From assembly GCA_008711295.1 (NCBI GenBank), contig VUYV01000037.1, positions 1,211,549 to 1,275,548 of the forward strand: a stretch of DNA of 64,000 nt, read 5' to 3'. Under the pieces are notes generated by a model. It ran no database searches. It was not told the origin of the DNA and saw only the letters and a list, made by a program, of their open reading frames with translations. The position numbers were made by a program, and so were the translations under genes. The stretch is from Anarhynchus alexandrinus (taxonomy: Eukaryota; Chordata; Aves; Charadriiformes; Charadriidae). Of this stretch, positions 1 to 13,375 are shown piece by piece; position 1 is the first letter of the stretch; every line of letters begins with the position of its first letter.

Positions 1-121
1 AGCTGGATGTGTTCCTGTGTTCCTGTCCAACCTGCTCTTAAGGGACTATACTTTGGGGGGGGCGTTGGACTAGATGATGCCTTCCCACCCCTACCATTCT
101 GTGATTCTGTGTGATTCTGTG
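1..121 (+). mobile_element. CR1 LINE 3' end (truncated by window edge)
   Basis: This is the final part of a CR1 retrotransposon in sense orientation. It shows the usual CR1 3' untranslated order: a stretch resembling 'cctgtccaacctgctct', then 'ggcgttggactagatgatg', a C-rich segment, and a terminal short repeat 'ATTCTGTGATTCTGTG'. The left end runs off the window, so its full length is unknown. No coding part is present. The assignment rests on recognition of the consensus. Confidence 0.92.
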
Positions 122-1869
122 ACTGCAGCAGGAGAGCACACGAAGGTGTAAGTTACAGGGCATGGGGATGAGCAGGAAGTTGTGGCAGAGAAGGAAGAGG
201 GTAGGTCACATGTAATTAGAGATGGAAATATAAGAGAGGGCAGAAAAGTGAGGTCCAAAGCTGTTATGCTGAAGTCTCACCTGTCACTGAACTGGGGAGC
301 CTTAACTAAACCAGCAAATTATGCCTGGTTGCTTAGACACCCACAGGCCAAAATAGGACGAGGTGTCCACCCTTCACACAATGCTCAGGCTGAGCTGCAC
401 TACCTCCCAGGAGAAAATAGCAGCTGTTTGGGGAAAGTGGTCAACAGCACGGATCAATGGACATGAACACAGCCAGCAGCCGTGGCAGGGCTAATGGGGT
501 GGCGAACTGCACCATGTGTGTGCAGAGTCACAGTCGGTCGTGTGGACCTGATGCTTCAGTGCTGAATGCAGCAGTGGCTTCACCACTGAGACCTCCGAGG
601 GAGAGCCCAGGCATCCAGCTCCGCTTTCCTTGAGCCCATGGAGCTGAGGCGGCTAGCTGCCCTTTCCCAAAACCTCCGCAGACCAACAGGAGGCAAATTA
701 TTACCATTTGTTCTCCTATTTTTCAGCTACCCAGACTGATGAAAGCATTTCAATTTTGAAATGTCACAATTGTATAAGAAAGAAAAATGCATTTAATTTA
801 CTTATTTTTTTTCTCAGTTTCACAGATCTGACTGTCTCAAATGTCACTTTCAAAATCCTCAGCGGCTTATGAGAAATGGAGTTTGCTGTTTTCTAAGTGC
901 CTCATGAAGCCAAAAGAGGACAAGCTCACTTTAGATGATTAAAAAAATAAAAGAAACCACAACGTAACTAAGGACTGCACAAACTATTTTGCCAAGCCGG
1001 TCTGTCCAGCCTCCCAGCTTTACACTGGACTTCTTCCACACTGCCTTGCGTTATCTCCCTTTCTTCTTGTCTTGTAAAGATTCCAGTCCGGCACAGATAT
1101 CCACGTATGTCTGTGAAACTTCCAGCAGGTGCTTTGGTCTGTCAGTGTGATTTAAGTTGTAGTCTTCTTATGTTGGGGCTCCGCTGTTGCTAACACTCAC
1201 ATGCTTAACTACCTCACGTAGCAGAGTTTAGCACATGTGCAAGACTTTGCAAGACTGGCTATTTGCTTGAGAGCGCTTGTAAAGAGACATTATATGAGGG
1301 CTATAAATATTTGGAAAGTGGCCAAGAACAAGTTTTGAAACTATAAAAGTAACGTTGGGGGTGAAATGACAACTTCCATTGTGAAAAGAGCAGTGCTTTA
1401 TTGAAATTTACTGGTTTGGTTTTTTTTTTTTCTTCTCCCTAGAAATTAATGAAATATTTGAAGAAAAATACTGCAGGAAGTTTTCTTTAACATAGCTTCT
1501 GCCTTTTCCTGGAAACAATCATTGCTGCCTTTGTTTCAGACGCTGAAAGAACCAAGGTCTACCAGAATATTAGAAGAGTCTTATCTATGCTTGAGCATAA
1601 TCTGTATTATGCTTGTGGCTTAAAAGATCATTCTCTTTAAATGCTTCTGTTTCAGCCAGGGTACGAAAATATCAGGTTCATTCAGCAGAATGAACCTAGC
1701 AGATCAGCTTTGTGACACCTTCTCCATTAAGATTACTTATTCAAAATCATGCAGAAATTGATTAAACACAGAACATGCTCCAAGTCATACAACGTCTCTG
1801 CTTGTCTAGATGCGACAAATTACAACATCTGACAAAAAGCACATAAAAGGAACTCACAAAAGAGATTGT
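122..1869. other. Unique non-coding DNA, no recognisable feature
   Basis: No gene, RNA gene or clear repeat is visible. A 94-codon open frame at 182-466 (+) resembles no protein family I know and has no splice context. The segment is AT-leaning with T- and A-rich runs near 790-820 and 1420-1440. The last 100 bases could hold a further decayed part of the CR1 that follows, but I cannot align it by eye. Confidence 0.6.
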
Positions 1870-3140
1870 AGGAAGGAATGATTCACAGAAAACAACATAT
1901 ATAAATGACAGAAGAAGGGCAAACAAAACGTCTATCTTTATAAAAAGGGGAGGAAGGCAAATTACTGGAAGAAAGAAGCCAACAACCTAGCTGTAAATAC
2001 ATGGAAGAAAACAAGAAGATGAGACAACAGCCAGTGAGGATTTGTTAGAGACAAACAACTCATTCATTTTGGGAAGATGATAGCATAGCTTCCCTTTGTG
2101 GTTAGGGAAAGCTATACACATCATATACCTTAATTTTAACAAAGTTTTTTTTTGTGGTGTGTCACTGGACGACCAGATGAGCAAGCTAGGGGACTACAGA
2201 ATGGGTGAAACAATTACAGGGCATTTATAAAGCTGGTTGGAAAGCTATATCTGGAGAGAAGAGATGAGTGGTTCGTGGACAAGTTACGTGATGATTCTGG
2301 AGTTTTATAAGTGTTTGTTCATGATCCAGTGATATTTAATATTTCATTAATGACCTCAATGATGGAAAAAAAAGAGGATGCTTATTAAAATTTAGAGACG
2401 ATAACCAAACTAAGTGGACCTGCAAGTGTGTCAGAAGAGAGGACAAATTTGGAACGATCTGGATGGGGGTAATAAAAAAAGACTGTAATTCAGCAGGGGC
2501 AAGTGGAAGTTACATGGACAGGAATCATCAACATCAATAAACTCAGGCTCAAAAATAACTGCATAAGTAGCATTCCTACAGAACAGATCTGGGATCTTAA
2601 TGAATTACAAGCTCCACAAAAGCCAGTAATTTCATGCTGTTGTGGAAAAGGCAAATGCTGTATCAGAAGGTGTAAGTAGGAAAAAGTGAAATAGACCTTG
2701 ACCTGTATTCAGAACTCTGAAAAGCTTCAGCTGAATATTTGAACAGCTGAATATCTTGTCCGGTTTTGAGCAGAACGCATGAAGAAATGTAGGGATCAAT
2801 AGAAAAGAGTCCACAGGAGTTCATGAAGAAACATAGAAAAACACAGTCTCTGGCAGCAGATTGAATGAGTTCTGATTGTAGAAGAAAGTAAATGCATGGC
2901 TGGCTCTCCAAAACCCACAGCAAGACAGACAAGCAGCAACAGGCTTACATTATGATCAGAAAGATCCAGGTTAGCTGTAATTAGAAAACTTGTTAAAACT
3001 GAAGTAACAATGGATTTCCTGGTGACAGCTTTTGTTGGAGCTCTTTAAGGACAGGTTAGACAATACCTGTGATGGAGGAGATAAATACCACTGATCTTCC
3101 CTCCAGGACAAGGAAAGGACTTCTTGAGGGGATATAGAGG
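1870..3140 (+). mobile_element. Ancient CR1-type LINE, second half of reverse transcriptase plus 3' end
   Basis: This is a heavily mutated sense-strand CR1 relic of about 1.27 kb. Landmarks appear in the order expected for the ORF2 reverse transcriptase. Near 2125-2195 a decayed equivalent of 'LxFxKaFDtVsHdxLmsKL' can be read. Near 2225-2270 comes the 'aagctggttggaaagc' segment. Near 2310-2400 is a stretch matching 'GsvLgPvlFNIfiNDLddg' followed by the degraded FADDTKL active-site region. Near 2640-2680 is the 'kkANAirrcks' segment. Near 3035-3075 is the C-terminal 'LFKdRLDn' equivalent. Many frameshifts and stops make it a dead copy. Its divergence is much greater than that of the copy at 41345, so it belongs to an older CR1 wave. 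Exact ends are uncertain by about 50 bases. Confidence 0.85.
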
Positions 3141-4494
3141 CAATGATATTAATTTCTTCTGTAAAGTGCTTTTGTAAAACTTCTATAAAGAATTAAGTTT
3201 GAAATTGTTACTGATGGCTTACTCCTGGAAGAGTGTTCAAAATGTCCACTTGGGAACTGGATCCCCATTTTAACTGGGACTGTGAAGTGAAAGGTTCTCT
3301 CGTGTACCATGAACTCCAGACAAAGCCATAGGATCTTGCAAGATCAGGTTGCAAATGGCTTTGCTAATACTCACCAGAAACTGCTATCTTTGTAAAAGCT
3401 TTTGTTGGAATTGCACATAAACAGATCTGTTACCCTGCTCAGTCCAAAATTATGACCTTGGCTGAAATGATGTTTGCTTGAATCCATTACCGGAAAAGTA
3501 TATTCCAAGAAAAATTGCATGCAGCAATGTCTTGATAGCAGAGAAGAGGCCAACATCAGGATCGCTTTCTTATTCTGGAACTTCTGTCCAAAAAGGAGAG
3601 CTTTCAATCATGCAGATAAAATATTGAAACCCAAGAAAGACTGAGGCAAAATCAGCAGAGCTGTATCAGAAAGAACTTATTATGGAATAAATTCAGTATC
3701 AGACTCGATGTATTATGATTTAGTGACGTGCCTTTTTACACTGAAGTATAGCTAGAAGTGCCAGTCCTGAAGGATGCTGTGCACCTAAACCAGGCACACT
3801 CAACATTTCATTGATGTGGGCCTAGAAGCTGGGCTAACTTCAACTACCCAAACTTTCAGAAGAAAGCTTGGAAAGGGAGAGAGGGATCTGTCTCCATGGC
3901 TTCCGCCAAGAACCTGGTATAACTAATAGTATAACAGAAAACTGGCACACATATAGGCCATTTATGTGTGGAAGCTGTGAAGCCACTTGCTAAATGGTAT
4001 ATAAAATCATGGCAACTATTAACTGAGTGGCAGGTGATAATAGAAAAATAGATTTTTTTGTTGTTGCAGATAACTCCAAAAGCTGGATTTTTTAACATCA
4101 AAGACCTGAAAAGCAAAATTGAAGAAGGATACTTGCAACAGCAGAAAGGATGAAGCCAGGGCACTGAGTCACTGAAATTAGAGAGAGGAAACATTATTAA
4201 CTCTCTCTTCCTGGTTATGTAGGACTTTTCCCTTATGGTACAGCCCCCAGTGTATTGCCAAAGCTTGTTTAAAACAATTCAGTCGCTTCTCATGGGATTC
4301 AACTCTGCTAACTAATCATTTAGGTTTCTTTTTTCCCCTGATTCTTCTATCCACAATTTTACATCCCACTATACTAGCCCTTGGATGACCTGCATACAAA
4401 TTCCTTTCCATAAACGGAACTTGCACCTTTCAAAAAACCCATACATTGTTGTCACATTTCATTCTGGGTTGGTCAAAGCTACAACATAATGTTC
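3141..4494. other. Non-coding DNA, no recognisable feature
   Basis: No gene or confident repeat is seen. The open frames at 3371-3607 (-) and 3856-4194 (-) lack recognisable domains. Some of this may be old transposon sequence decayed past recognition, given the relics on both sides. Confidence 0.55.
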
Positions 4495-4690
4495 ATCTTT
4501 ATTTCTGGTAATTTCCTTTCATAAATCAGTCCCTCCGACACCTTAAACACATCCGTTACTTTTCTCTGAATGTCTTCCAACCTATCCAACCTATCCAAAC
4601 TTTCTGGAAATGAAGGACTAAGGATTATATCCAGTGTTTTAGGTGAATCATTACTTCAGAAGCATTTTGTATTATTAAGTCCTAGAAGTA
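4495..4690 (-). mobile_element. Probable ancient CR1/L3-like LINE fragment
   Basis: Read on the plus strand, the segment follows the antisense order typical of old CR1 3' coding regions. A 'tttcctttcataaatcag' part comes first, then a 'cttttctctgaatgtcttcca' part that matches the reverse of the 'ERVQRxxTKMI' codons. A 'ctttctggaaatgaagga' part and a short 'atatccagtgttttaggtga' follow. The match is partial and was made by eye, so the ends and the family are tentative. Confidence 0.5.
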
Positions 4691-7600
4691 ACTACAAAAA
4701 ATTAAAAAGCTGCATTCAAGTAACCCTGAGCCATAAACTGTTGGTGGTCTGTGTGGAGTGAATAACAACATTCTGTGCCTCATGTGGGATATGGCTCAAA
4801 AAAAAACCCCTCATGCTCAAAGCAAACTGGACCTGCTTCATGGTCCTTTGCAGCTGTTTTAACTTATGAAGATTATAGATGTTTTACTGATGCTTTCTAG
4901 TCCAGTCTGTCTAATGTATAAGTCACGTAGTGAATAGATATGGTGGTGAAATTCACCTTGGAGCAGATAATCTGCATGATGCTTAAGTTTCCATTTGAGA
5001 CCTTCTTTTGTGGTAGAATTGTTTGCAGGCTTTACACTGACTGTATGTTTAACCCTAATAGTTAAAAAAATCAGTCACTTCTGTATAAGTGAACCACAAC
5101 ATAAACTAAAGCTGAATTTTTAATTCAGGTTTATGCTGCTCCTCCCTCTTTTGCAGCACATTTCCTGAGGGACCGAATGCCTGTGGGGTATGGTTTGCAT
5201 CAGACACCAGGAAGGAGGAAGATGGGCTGTGGTAATGGGAAGGGCATAACACAAGATCTGCTTCGGGCCCCTCCTTTCCTATTTCACACTGAACTCATCT
5301 TGACCTGGCTCTGGGACCTGTGCTTGGCAGCGCATTTCTGTTCATACACTTCCCTTGGTTAGTCAGTCTCCCCTAGGATTTATGTTGCTGCCTGTTTCAT
5401 CTGCTGGTGGTTCTGCCTGGGTTTCTTGTTAAGCATGGGTAGATGCAGAGCATCAGCATACAGCACCTCTACCTTTGGATGCATGAGCCGTGCCAAGACT
5501 TCAGCTAATGCTGTTCATATCTTTCTCAAACTGACCCAGGATGAAGCAGTGTCCTGCTTTGCACTCAGCTCTTAAAAGCAAGTGGCTGACACTTCAGGAA
5601 CATCTCCAGCATGGTTATTTCCTTGTAGGGTTTTATTTTCAAGGAAGCTGTGATCAAGCTGCATTTATATGGCTACTTTTCATGTTGCTGTTCCTTGCTG
5701 ACAGTCAAATTTTGAACTCCTAGGAAGAGGGGCCCTCCTCACACCACCACATGAACTCACACCATCAAGTAGTAATTTGTAACTAACTGTGCTCATTCCA
5801 CGCTCTCTTGCTCTTGTTTTTTGTTCTTTGCATACTGCTTGTGATTTTGCCCTTTCTTCCTAGAAACAAGAATTAGGGTAAGCCACAAACCTGCTAATTC
5901 TCATGTGGATAAGTGGCCTAGTCAAAACTAAAGATACTACCTGGGGGACCTGGAGGACTCTCATATAGGAATGTAAGAGCAGGCCTTCTGCTGCTTAAGA
6001 ATCTGTAAAGCAGATTTAGTTGCTCTAAAATGACAGCTGGACTGTTATCACCTGCTGTGCTCGCGTTCTTCCCATCAGTGTTGATATAACTTAGCTTGGA
6101 ATCTGAGTCTCTAATAAAACATTTGAGTGTTTTATTTTGCATTTTATTTTGTTGTGTTTTTTTAATGCACATCAAAGTCATTCATAATTCCCAGAATTTT
6201 CTACACTGAACTGTTTGCTTAAGCAAAGACTCTGGTGATGGTGTGAATTATTTATTTATACAGTCTACTTTTAAGTTGGGGCCAACATTAATTTGGCTGG
6301 GTCACTGGCATTGTGGATTTAATTGCCATGTAAATAGCTATGGAGCCTATGTCTTTAATTAGTGTGCTAAATTCTACACAATTTATGAATAAAATATACT
6401 CATTCTGACATTTTAAAACAGCTATTTTATTAATGAAGAATTTATCAGTGTTATGCCAATTCCCTTGCCTTTTGTTAATTATATGCCTCTCTTGCATTTT
6501 CTGATATGTTAATTTTGTTTGGTATAAATATTTGTCCTCATTAAGAAGAATACATTGTCAATGTTGACTCATTCTTTCCCCCCAACAGATAACGTAAATG
6601 TGAGTACATTTTTTGATCTTGTGGTTCTTACTGATTTTGTAAGAATCATCTAGCTCTGTCTTCCATTAAGTTCTCTTCAGTAAGGTCAAAAATTTCACCA
6701 AGAAATGGCTTGGCTTTCTCTGCATGGTATGCATGCCATGTTGAAAGGATATAGGATAGGATTTAGCTAGCTGTGTTTCTCACAAAAGGGAATAAAGAGC
6801 CAAGTTTTGCTAAGATAGCACTGTCCCTTCTATGAACTTCTGCTGCTAGGTCGGTAATTCACACATGGTGCATGCTGAGAGGCTTAAAGTAAGCAGATAC
6901 GGAATGAGGGGCATGATCAGAAGGAGGCTGTGGTGCTAGAGTGCTTCTAGGACAATGGGAAAGCCATGAGCTTGTATAGGAATAGCTATGTCCCTCTGAA
7001 CAGCAAGGACTTTTTTAACCTCACATTCCTAGCTAGGGTAATTCTGACTCCCTTTTCCTCTCAAAGAATAAGAGAGCAAACAACCAAATAAAATTGACAT
7101 ACAACCATGAGTCTCCTTTGACACACAGCTTGCTTATTTTTGCTTGCACATGAGCTGATATCATGCCAAGACCACCAGGGAAGTAAGGGGGACGAACTGA
7201 TCAGGGAAGGATAGAGCAGAGGAGGCAGGTGTGAAACGTTCAGAGAAGGCAACAGCAAGTCTGCCTCTGTGAAATGGGAGGGGTGGAAATGGCAGCTACA
7301 AATAGTTGTATTAAGAACCAGCTTTATTTTAAAAACATGGGGTCCCTTGGTTTTATTATGCATCTACACAGTGGTTTGAAGTGAGAGCTGATAAGGGAGG
7401 CCAGGCTTTTAGGAGCTCAGACTGAATGCTGAAGATAAAACGTGCTGATGAGAAGGAGCCAAAATACTGACCCCTGGTATGATTTGGGAACCTAAAGCAT
7501 TCAAGAAAACAGACAGCGATACAAAGTACTGCTTGAAAGCAACTTTACAGGAAATAATAACTATGTGATGATTGAATCAATTAAAAGAAGCATATTAAGT

Positions 7601-8655
7601 AAAAAAGTGTAGCACAAAGATGAAAAGGAACTATGTATTTTGCATATTTTCATAAACAACAGAAAAACCTCTTCTCACTGAAATTGTATAACTGTTAAGA
7701 TGCTAGGAAACAACGACAGTCGGGTGAGCACTTAGAAATTAATATTGCTCAAGTTGCAGATATTAAGTTGCAAAGGAGTCAGGCTCTCATTGTACCTGGG
7801 GGTAGGAAAGCTGGTATGAGTATGACCTGAAAGCTGAATGAAGAGCACCTTAGAGCAGAATCTTTTTTTTTTTATGAGCCAGTCACATATAAAAACCACA
7901 TTAATAATGACAGGAAAAGCAGATGTTCTTAGTTTATTACACTAGTCTGGACAGACTCTATCAAATTTTAAGCCAAATTAAGCTGAGGTTACCTGATCTT
8001 GTACCTCTTGGCCTCTTATAGCTGTTAAGAAGAGTTTGGTACTTCTACCACTCCTTGTCAGAACATGCAAGCTTTCTGTTTAATTATGCCTTACTTGTTA
8101 CAGCTTTCTAACCTGTGGTAGGTCACAAAAAGATGTCAGGAGAAGACAAATCAAAGGAAGCATTCACAGTTGAGAGTCAAAACATAACAACAGCCACATT
8201 GCTAAGGGTGCAAACAAGCCCGTGGATTCAAAATTTGACGTGGTTCCAAGGACACAGATGAGACAAGCCACTGGAGAGTAGATGTGCTGAGAGTTACTAG
8301 GCAAACCATGTCAGGGTGAGGAAATCCCCTGAGCTGAGTACAGCTGGAGGCTGGGACAATGCTCAGGGGGTGTCACATTTACTTGTCCAAGTATGTTCTC
8401 ACTCGTCTCTTTGCAGGTACATACAACTTCTGCAGCACACAGGACAGGTCTAGATGGATCTTGGTCTGGGTTACTGCAGCCAATGCTCTAACTTCAAGCA
8501 ATTGCCATCTCCTTTGACTTGTCTTCCCTTGACTTCCCTCTCTGGCCTAACTTAGACTAAGAAGGCCTAATACAGAAAGTGTAACTTGTGAAGTACAACT
8601 CGTAGGCACTCAACGGCCTGCTGGAGGGACTGGAAAGTCTGTTAGCATTATTATG
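4691..8655. other. Unique non-coding DNA, about 4 kb
   Basis: No gene or mobile element is recognised. The part from about 6240 to 6540 is notably AT-rich. Short near-palindromes, such as 'catggtatgcatgccatg' at 6723-6740, are present but not outstanding. Open frames of 60-100 codons, for example 7061-7363 (-), look like chance. Confidence 0.6.
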
Positions 8656-8815
8656 TCATAGAATCATAGACTGATTAAAATTGGAAGGGACCTTAAAGAT
8701 CATCTATTTCCAGCACGCCTGCCATGGGCAGGGACACCTTCCACTAGACCAGGTTACTCGAAGCCCCATCCAGCCTGGCCTTGAATACTTGGAGAGATGG
8801 GGCACCCACTCTGTC
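8656..8815 (-). mobile_element. CR1 LINE 3' end, antisense
   Basis: The segment begins with 'tcatagaatcataga', the reverse of the CR1 terminal repeat. It continues with 'ttggaagggaccttaaagat' and the reversed CR1 3' end, including the 'ccatgggcagggacacctt' and 'atccagcctggccttgaat' blocks. It is a 5'-truncated copy that contains only the untranslated end and the last codons. A 150-codon open frame on the plus strand (8681-9133) runs through it and is an artefact of the repeat. Confidence 0.93.
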
Positions 8816-8850
8816 ACTCTCTCTCTGTACCTCCTTTCATTAGAAACCGT

Positions 8851-8915
8851 CTTTTTTTCTCTGTATTTGCACAGCACCCAACATAATGAAGTCTGGCTCT
8901 GTATCTTGAGTGCCC
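8851..8915 (+). repeat. Ancient repeat tail, 'CACCTAGCACAATG'-like
   Basis: The stretch 'tttgcacagcacccaacata' followed by 'atgaagtctggctctgtatc' resembles the tail of an old amniote interspersed repeat with consensus close to 'tgtacagcrcctagcacaatgggg'. A clearer copy lies at 36001-36118. The CR1 at 8656-8815 may have landed beside or inside it. Assignment is by motif only. Confidence 0.4.
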
Positions 8916-9559
8916 GTGGGCCACTGGGAGGCCTGCAGGCGGCTCCCAGGGGACCGAGGAAGGGAGGAAGGGGTGGCCTGACTCTGGATCAGGGAGGGTC
9001 CACTCAGGCCAGAAGTAGCATGAAGGGCATGTACAGCAGGAGCCACCAAGCCAACATCACCCCGCCGGCTGGCTTGTGTCCTTCACGTCTGATGTGCTAC
9101 AGGACACGCAGCAACTCTGCTACTTGCGTTTAATAAGGAGAGGTTTTAATCAACAGTTGGACTAATAGTCTGGAGACCCTGTGTATGTGTATACATGTGG
9201 GTACGTATTTGCATAGTGCTTCACTGACACAGCGACCATTTTGGCATGATAAATTGCATATACATGCACCTTAGATCACCTCTTTAAATCTGAACTTTAT
9301 CATCCTCATAGGCTCTGTTCTATTGTCCAGGCTATGTTTTTTTCAGTTCCTACATTTATTCCCCACAGATGTGCTAGAAGTAAACCTAAATGGTCGGGTT
9401 TGTGTGTCTACTGAGATAAGATTATACGTCAAAGGACAGATGGAGGACCTGGGCCTGCCTGTGGATGCAGATCTTGCCTGCTGTAAGTCACCTAGGAACA
9501 CGGAGAACCTCTTCTGACTCTTGAGGTCTTTAGCATGCGGATTACTTTCCATTGCAGAC
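8916..9559. other. Non-coding DNA
   Basis: A short GC-rich patch at about 8910-9010 is followed by AT-rich DNA. At 9373 a polypyrimidine tract plus 'cccacag' resembles a splice acceptor. The frame after it closes within three codons in one phase, and no protein family is recognised in the others. Confidence 0.5.
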
Positions 9560-9665
9560 AAATTTCAGGTCACCAGGCTTATTTCAGTTGCAGTTAAAAC
9601 TAGGATTTGAACACAGATTTAAAAGTAATCCGCGAGTAATCCACTGAGCTCCTTGTTGAGCCATC
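9560..9665 (-). repeat. Possible ancient tRNA-derived SINE (MIR/CORE type), antisense
   Basis: The plus strand reads 'aaaactaggatttgaacaca' at 9597-9616, then 'gtaatccactgagctcc'. This is the layout of an inverted tRNA-type head: a reversed B box (GGATTTGAAC) followed by a '(a)tccactgagc' stretch. The match is limited to about 70 bases and the element is old, so the family is uncertain. Confidence 0.4.
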
Positions 9666-12600
9666 TCCACCTGTTTCTGCTATTTGAATTTTGCCATTTT
9701 TGGACTGTTACTACACTCATATTTTCCTTTCTACTTTCATTGTTTATTTTTCTATTGTGCTGCTAATTTAGCATTTTTTTGAGGTGCAAATGCTTGCAGG
9801 CTTCCTCTGAAATTATTTGATCATATACATTTGTGGAGTGCTTTAACGTCACCTGCTACTTACTTTTCTAACATGCATTTTAGACAACATAGTGATTTGT
9901 TTGAACATTAAGTTCATTTGTGGATGGAAGCCAGCGTACTGCTTTCACATCATAGATCTGCACTCAATTGCGTAACATTTGGATCAGAAACATTTAGGAT
10001 TAAATATGTTTTCTAAATGTTTTGAGAAAGCTTTTCTCAACAGAAGCTCTGCTGCAGCATTCACACTTTGCAGGTAACTGATCTGAATGCTCACTGCCTC
10101 TGAACAGCAGGACTGTGAAGACTTCAGCCAGGAGGTGACTTGATTAGTTAATCTTGGGGTTTTTTTCTTTGTTTCCTTTCACCTCGTATATTTTATTACA
10201 TTTGAAAATTAAAACAAACTCTGCCAACAGCAAGTTTGTTTGCGTGTTTCTCTTTGTTTGCACTGAGATTTATATATTTGCATACGATTGCCATTCCTTC
10301 TTACATCGAAATCAATTCTGCTTTAGTGCCACTACAGTCTAAGTAAGGGATATCCTACTGCGATTTCAACACAATAAAGACTGATTGAAGTGTCAATGAT
10401 TTCAGCTGTGTTTTGTATTACAAAGTTAAACATGTTCTTTTCCATTTAAGCAAAACAATCCCAAGAAGTAGAGATGACAGGATAAAGGGCAATAGTCAAA
10501 GATGTGAGGTCTTTAGTGAAGCTTACTGCAATAAGAAAAAGAATCTGATTATATGGCTGTGCTTCTCTTTCCTTTATTTGTTTTTTAAATTGAAGTGAAT
10601 GATGTCCTGGTACAAAGAAATTTCTTTACAACATTGCATTCTGTTCCCCAGGTGTTCCTGCAATTGGTCATGAGACTTGATTTATGAAGACAGAGAGGAA
10701 CCGCACACAGGTATACAGAGAAGGATGCTCTAGGAAATTATAAGAAACCACACTATAGGAAGTCCATTAGCTTTCACTTTTTAAATAATTAAACAGCACA
10801 CTCATTCACCTTATCTCAAGAAGTAAAAATGGAGCTATTGCAAAGGGCAGCCTCTTTTACTTCAGAAAATATGCTTCTGCATACAAAAAACAGAATTCAG
10901 TTTGAAACGTGCAGCAGAAATTCTGGAGAACATGTAGAAATCAGTCAAATTTCATTTAAAATGCATATTAAAAACTAGAACTTTTCATTACACAGTCAAT
11001 ATTTATGCAAGTCAACATGAAGTGATAACTCCACAGTTATTTGTGGATCAACATCACTCATCAGCAGAGCTCATAAGAGATATTGCAATACAAAGAGTTT
11101 TCTTTATAGGGAAGAAATGTTGTTCCTTGAAAGCAAAATGCTTGCAGAAATAGCTCAGTTTCACTGAGTCAATGAGTGGTTTGACAGCCATTTATCTTAG
11201 GCCTGTGCCCAGTCATACTGATTCAGCCAAAGCTTTCAGGAACGCTGCTTTTTGGCTTTGGAGAAGCATTTCTGGAAGCCTAGAAAACTTCAGTCACATC
11301 TCAGATTTCCAGGTTATTTAGTTGCCTTACTTTATGTTGGGGCTTTCCAGACTGTTCTTTAATCTTTCAGGATGTCCAAGGTAACAACACAAGTAAAGAA
11401 CAACTGACTATTTTGTTTCGTAACTAAGAATTCCAAGACGAGATATTTTGGGTTTCCTCTTTATTTAGCAGTTTTAAATATTTTAATTTTAATTCCAAAA
11501 TCAGAAAAAAACCTTAGCTATCTCAGAACTTCCTACAACATTGGGAATTCAGAATTTTGAGCTGCTCCAATCATAATAATTCAGAGTTTCTATCTTTTTT
11601 TCTGGAAATGTTTGTAAAACATTTGAAATGTCTTTAGTTGTGCTAATTAGTCTGAAAAATCAGACCAAAACCACAAGGTTTTCTGTCTTTTTAGGTGTCC
11701 TTTACTAGGCTTCCATTTGCTTTTTTTAAATTATGGACTAAGGAGGCAGAAATAGCAGGATGTGATTTAGAAGCCTGTACTGTCTCAAAAATATTAGCAA
11801 GTGGTGACTAATCAAAATCACTGATACTTCCTTGCATAAATTATTTTCAAATACATATTTTACTAGTGGAATATGAGATATAAATTACCAGAAATTGGGT
11901 AATTTCCTGCCTGGGTAACTAATGGAGACTACTAATTTGACCAGCTCTAGGAAAACTGATCAGCTGCGAATACTGATCTCTATGCATAGGACTACACAGT
12001 CTGAGCATTTAAAGATGTAAGGAGACTCAGCTTCAGGTAGGTACTTCCTAACTCCTAAATGCACAACACTGAACAGTCAGTCAGTCAGATGATACTTTAT
12101 GAGTTTGTCTCCCTTTCTCAAGTATGAGAAAGTGTACAGAACCAAACGGGCAGTAACTCCCCCTCTTACTGCTAGCAAGAGGTTGATGAAAAAGGTATAC
12201 AGCAAACACCATCGGTAATGATCAGCTGTAATCAATTGCACAGGTCTCAAACATCCAATCTATTGGGTATTCTTGAGTGCCCTTTGCTGACAACTAAGAC
12301 CAGTAGAGTATTTCTGCAACGCTCGTCTTGGGTGTTCAACACAAAGAACGAACTGCAAAGCTCTTATGGTTGGTATTCAAGTTTCTTCTGTCAGAAACCA
12401 CATGTATGTGGCGAGACCATGTACCAAACAATTCTACTGGGTCATGTCTCCCATCAGTCAAGATCTCCCTATCCTACCTGCTAACCAGCTTCACCAGCCC
12501 CTTACTATTCTTCATTGCTCTTTGTTTTTCATCTCTTTCCTTGTGACAGTGCGCTTAACAGCTGTGACTAAACCCAGAGTATCCAATCCCTACTACAATT

Positions 12601-13375
12601 AAAACTGAAAAAGATGAGGTCCATGAAAGCAAAGAGATTCTTTTTGACCCTTCCAGGTATGGACGATCCCTTTATTTAAGTGGTTTAATTGAGACTAAAA
12701 TTGTCTTAAAAGGGCTAGCACCAGAAGAATTTTAAGAAGACAATATTTAGGAAGTCTCTGAAGATAAATATAGCTGCAGAATGTCCTGTCCATAGTTGTC
12801 TGTCATCTGTTTCAACTTACTGCTCTAGCCACAAGGAGCAAAGCCCTAATGTTTCAGGGTGTCCGGAGAGAGAGTCCTTAAAATCCCTACTGATGAAGCC
12901 CCAGTTTTGGAAAGTGTTAAGAAGCTACCACCCTTCTGAAAATCAGTCTACTCAAAGTTATTTTTAGTCAGGCTGACAAAACCTATGACCTCCAAAATCA
13001 CTTATCTGATATCTGCCCTAACTGTGGCCTACAAACAGACTTCAGACTGTGCTAATTAAAAGTCATTGTGTCGCAAAGCCTGAACAAATAAAGAAGCCAG
13101 TTTATACTAAGTTGTAGCTTAGTTTCTCTTTGGTGCATTGAGGTGTAGAGGGTGGAGAAGCTATCTATGCATTTAGCAATCTATGACCATGAAATGTTAT
13201 TACTCCTCTTTAAAAATACATCTAAATTCCAGAATAACTTAAATATTTTGGTTAACAGGGAAAGAAAAGCTTGATAATCAGAGGTGAAAATTTCACAGGT
13301 CACATTTCACGAGTTTCTGTGTTGTATTTTTTGTAACAGGCTTTATCTTGATGCTTCATTTAAAGAATTCTGTGG
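9666..13375. other. Unique non-coding DNA, about 3.7 kb
   Basis: AT-rich DNA with no recognised gene. It contains a perfect hairpin-forming sequence at 10022-10040 (8-bp arms, 3-base loop). It also has a short CAGT repeat at about 12074-12088. The three overlapping small frames at 12218-12602 (+) are not supported by any protein similarity. Confidence 0.6.

Noticed and set aside
8681..9133. 150-codon plus-strand open frame
   Set aside because: It starts inside the antisense CR1 tail and continues through a GC-rich flank, so it is a repeat artefact.
9323..9517. Possible exon after a polypyrimidine tract and 'cccacag'
   Set aside because: The frame following the apparent acceptor closes at once in one phase. 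No matching donor with a protein-like reading was found.
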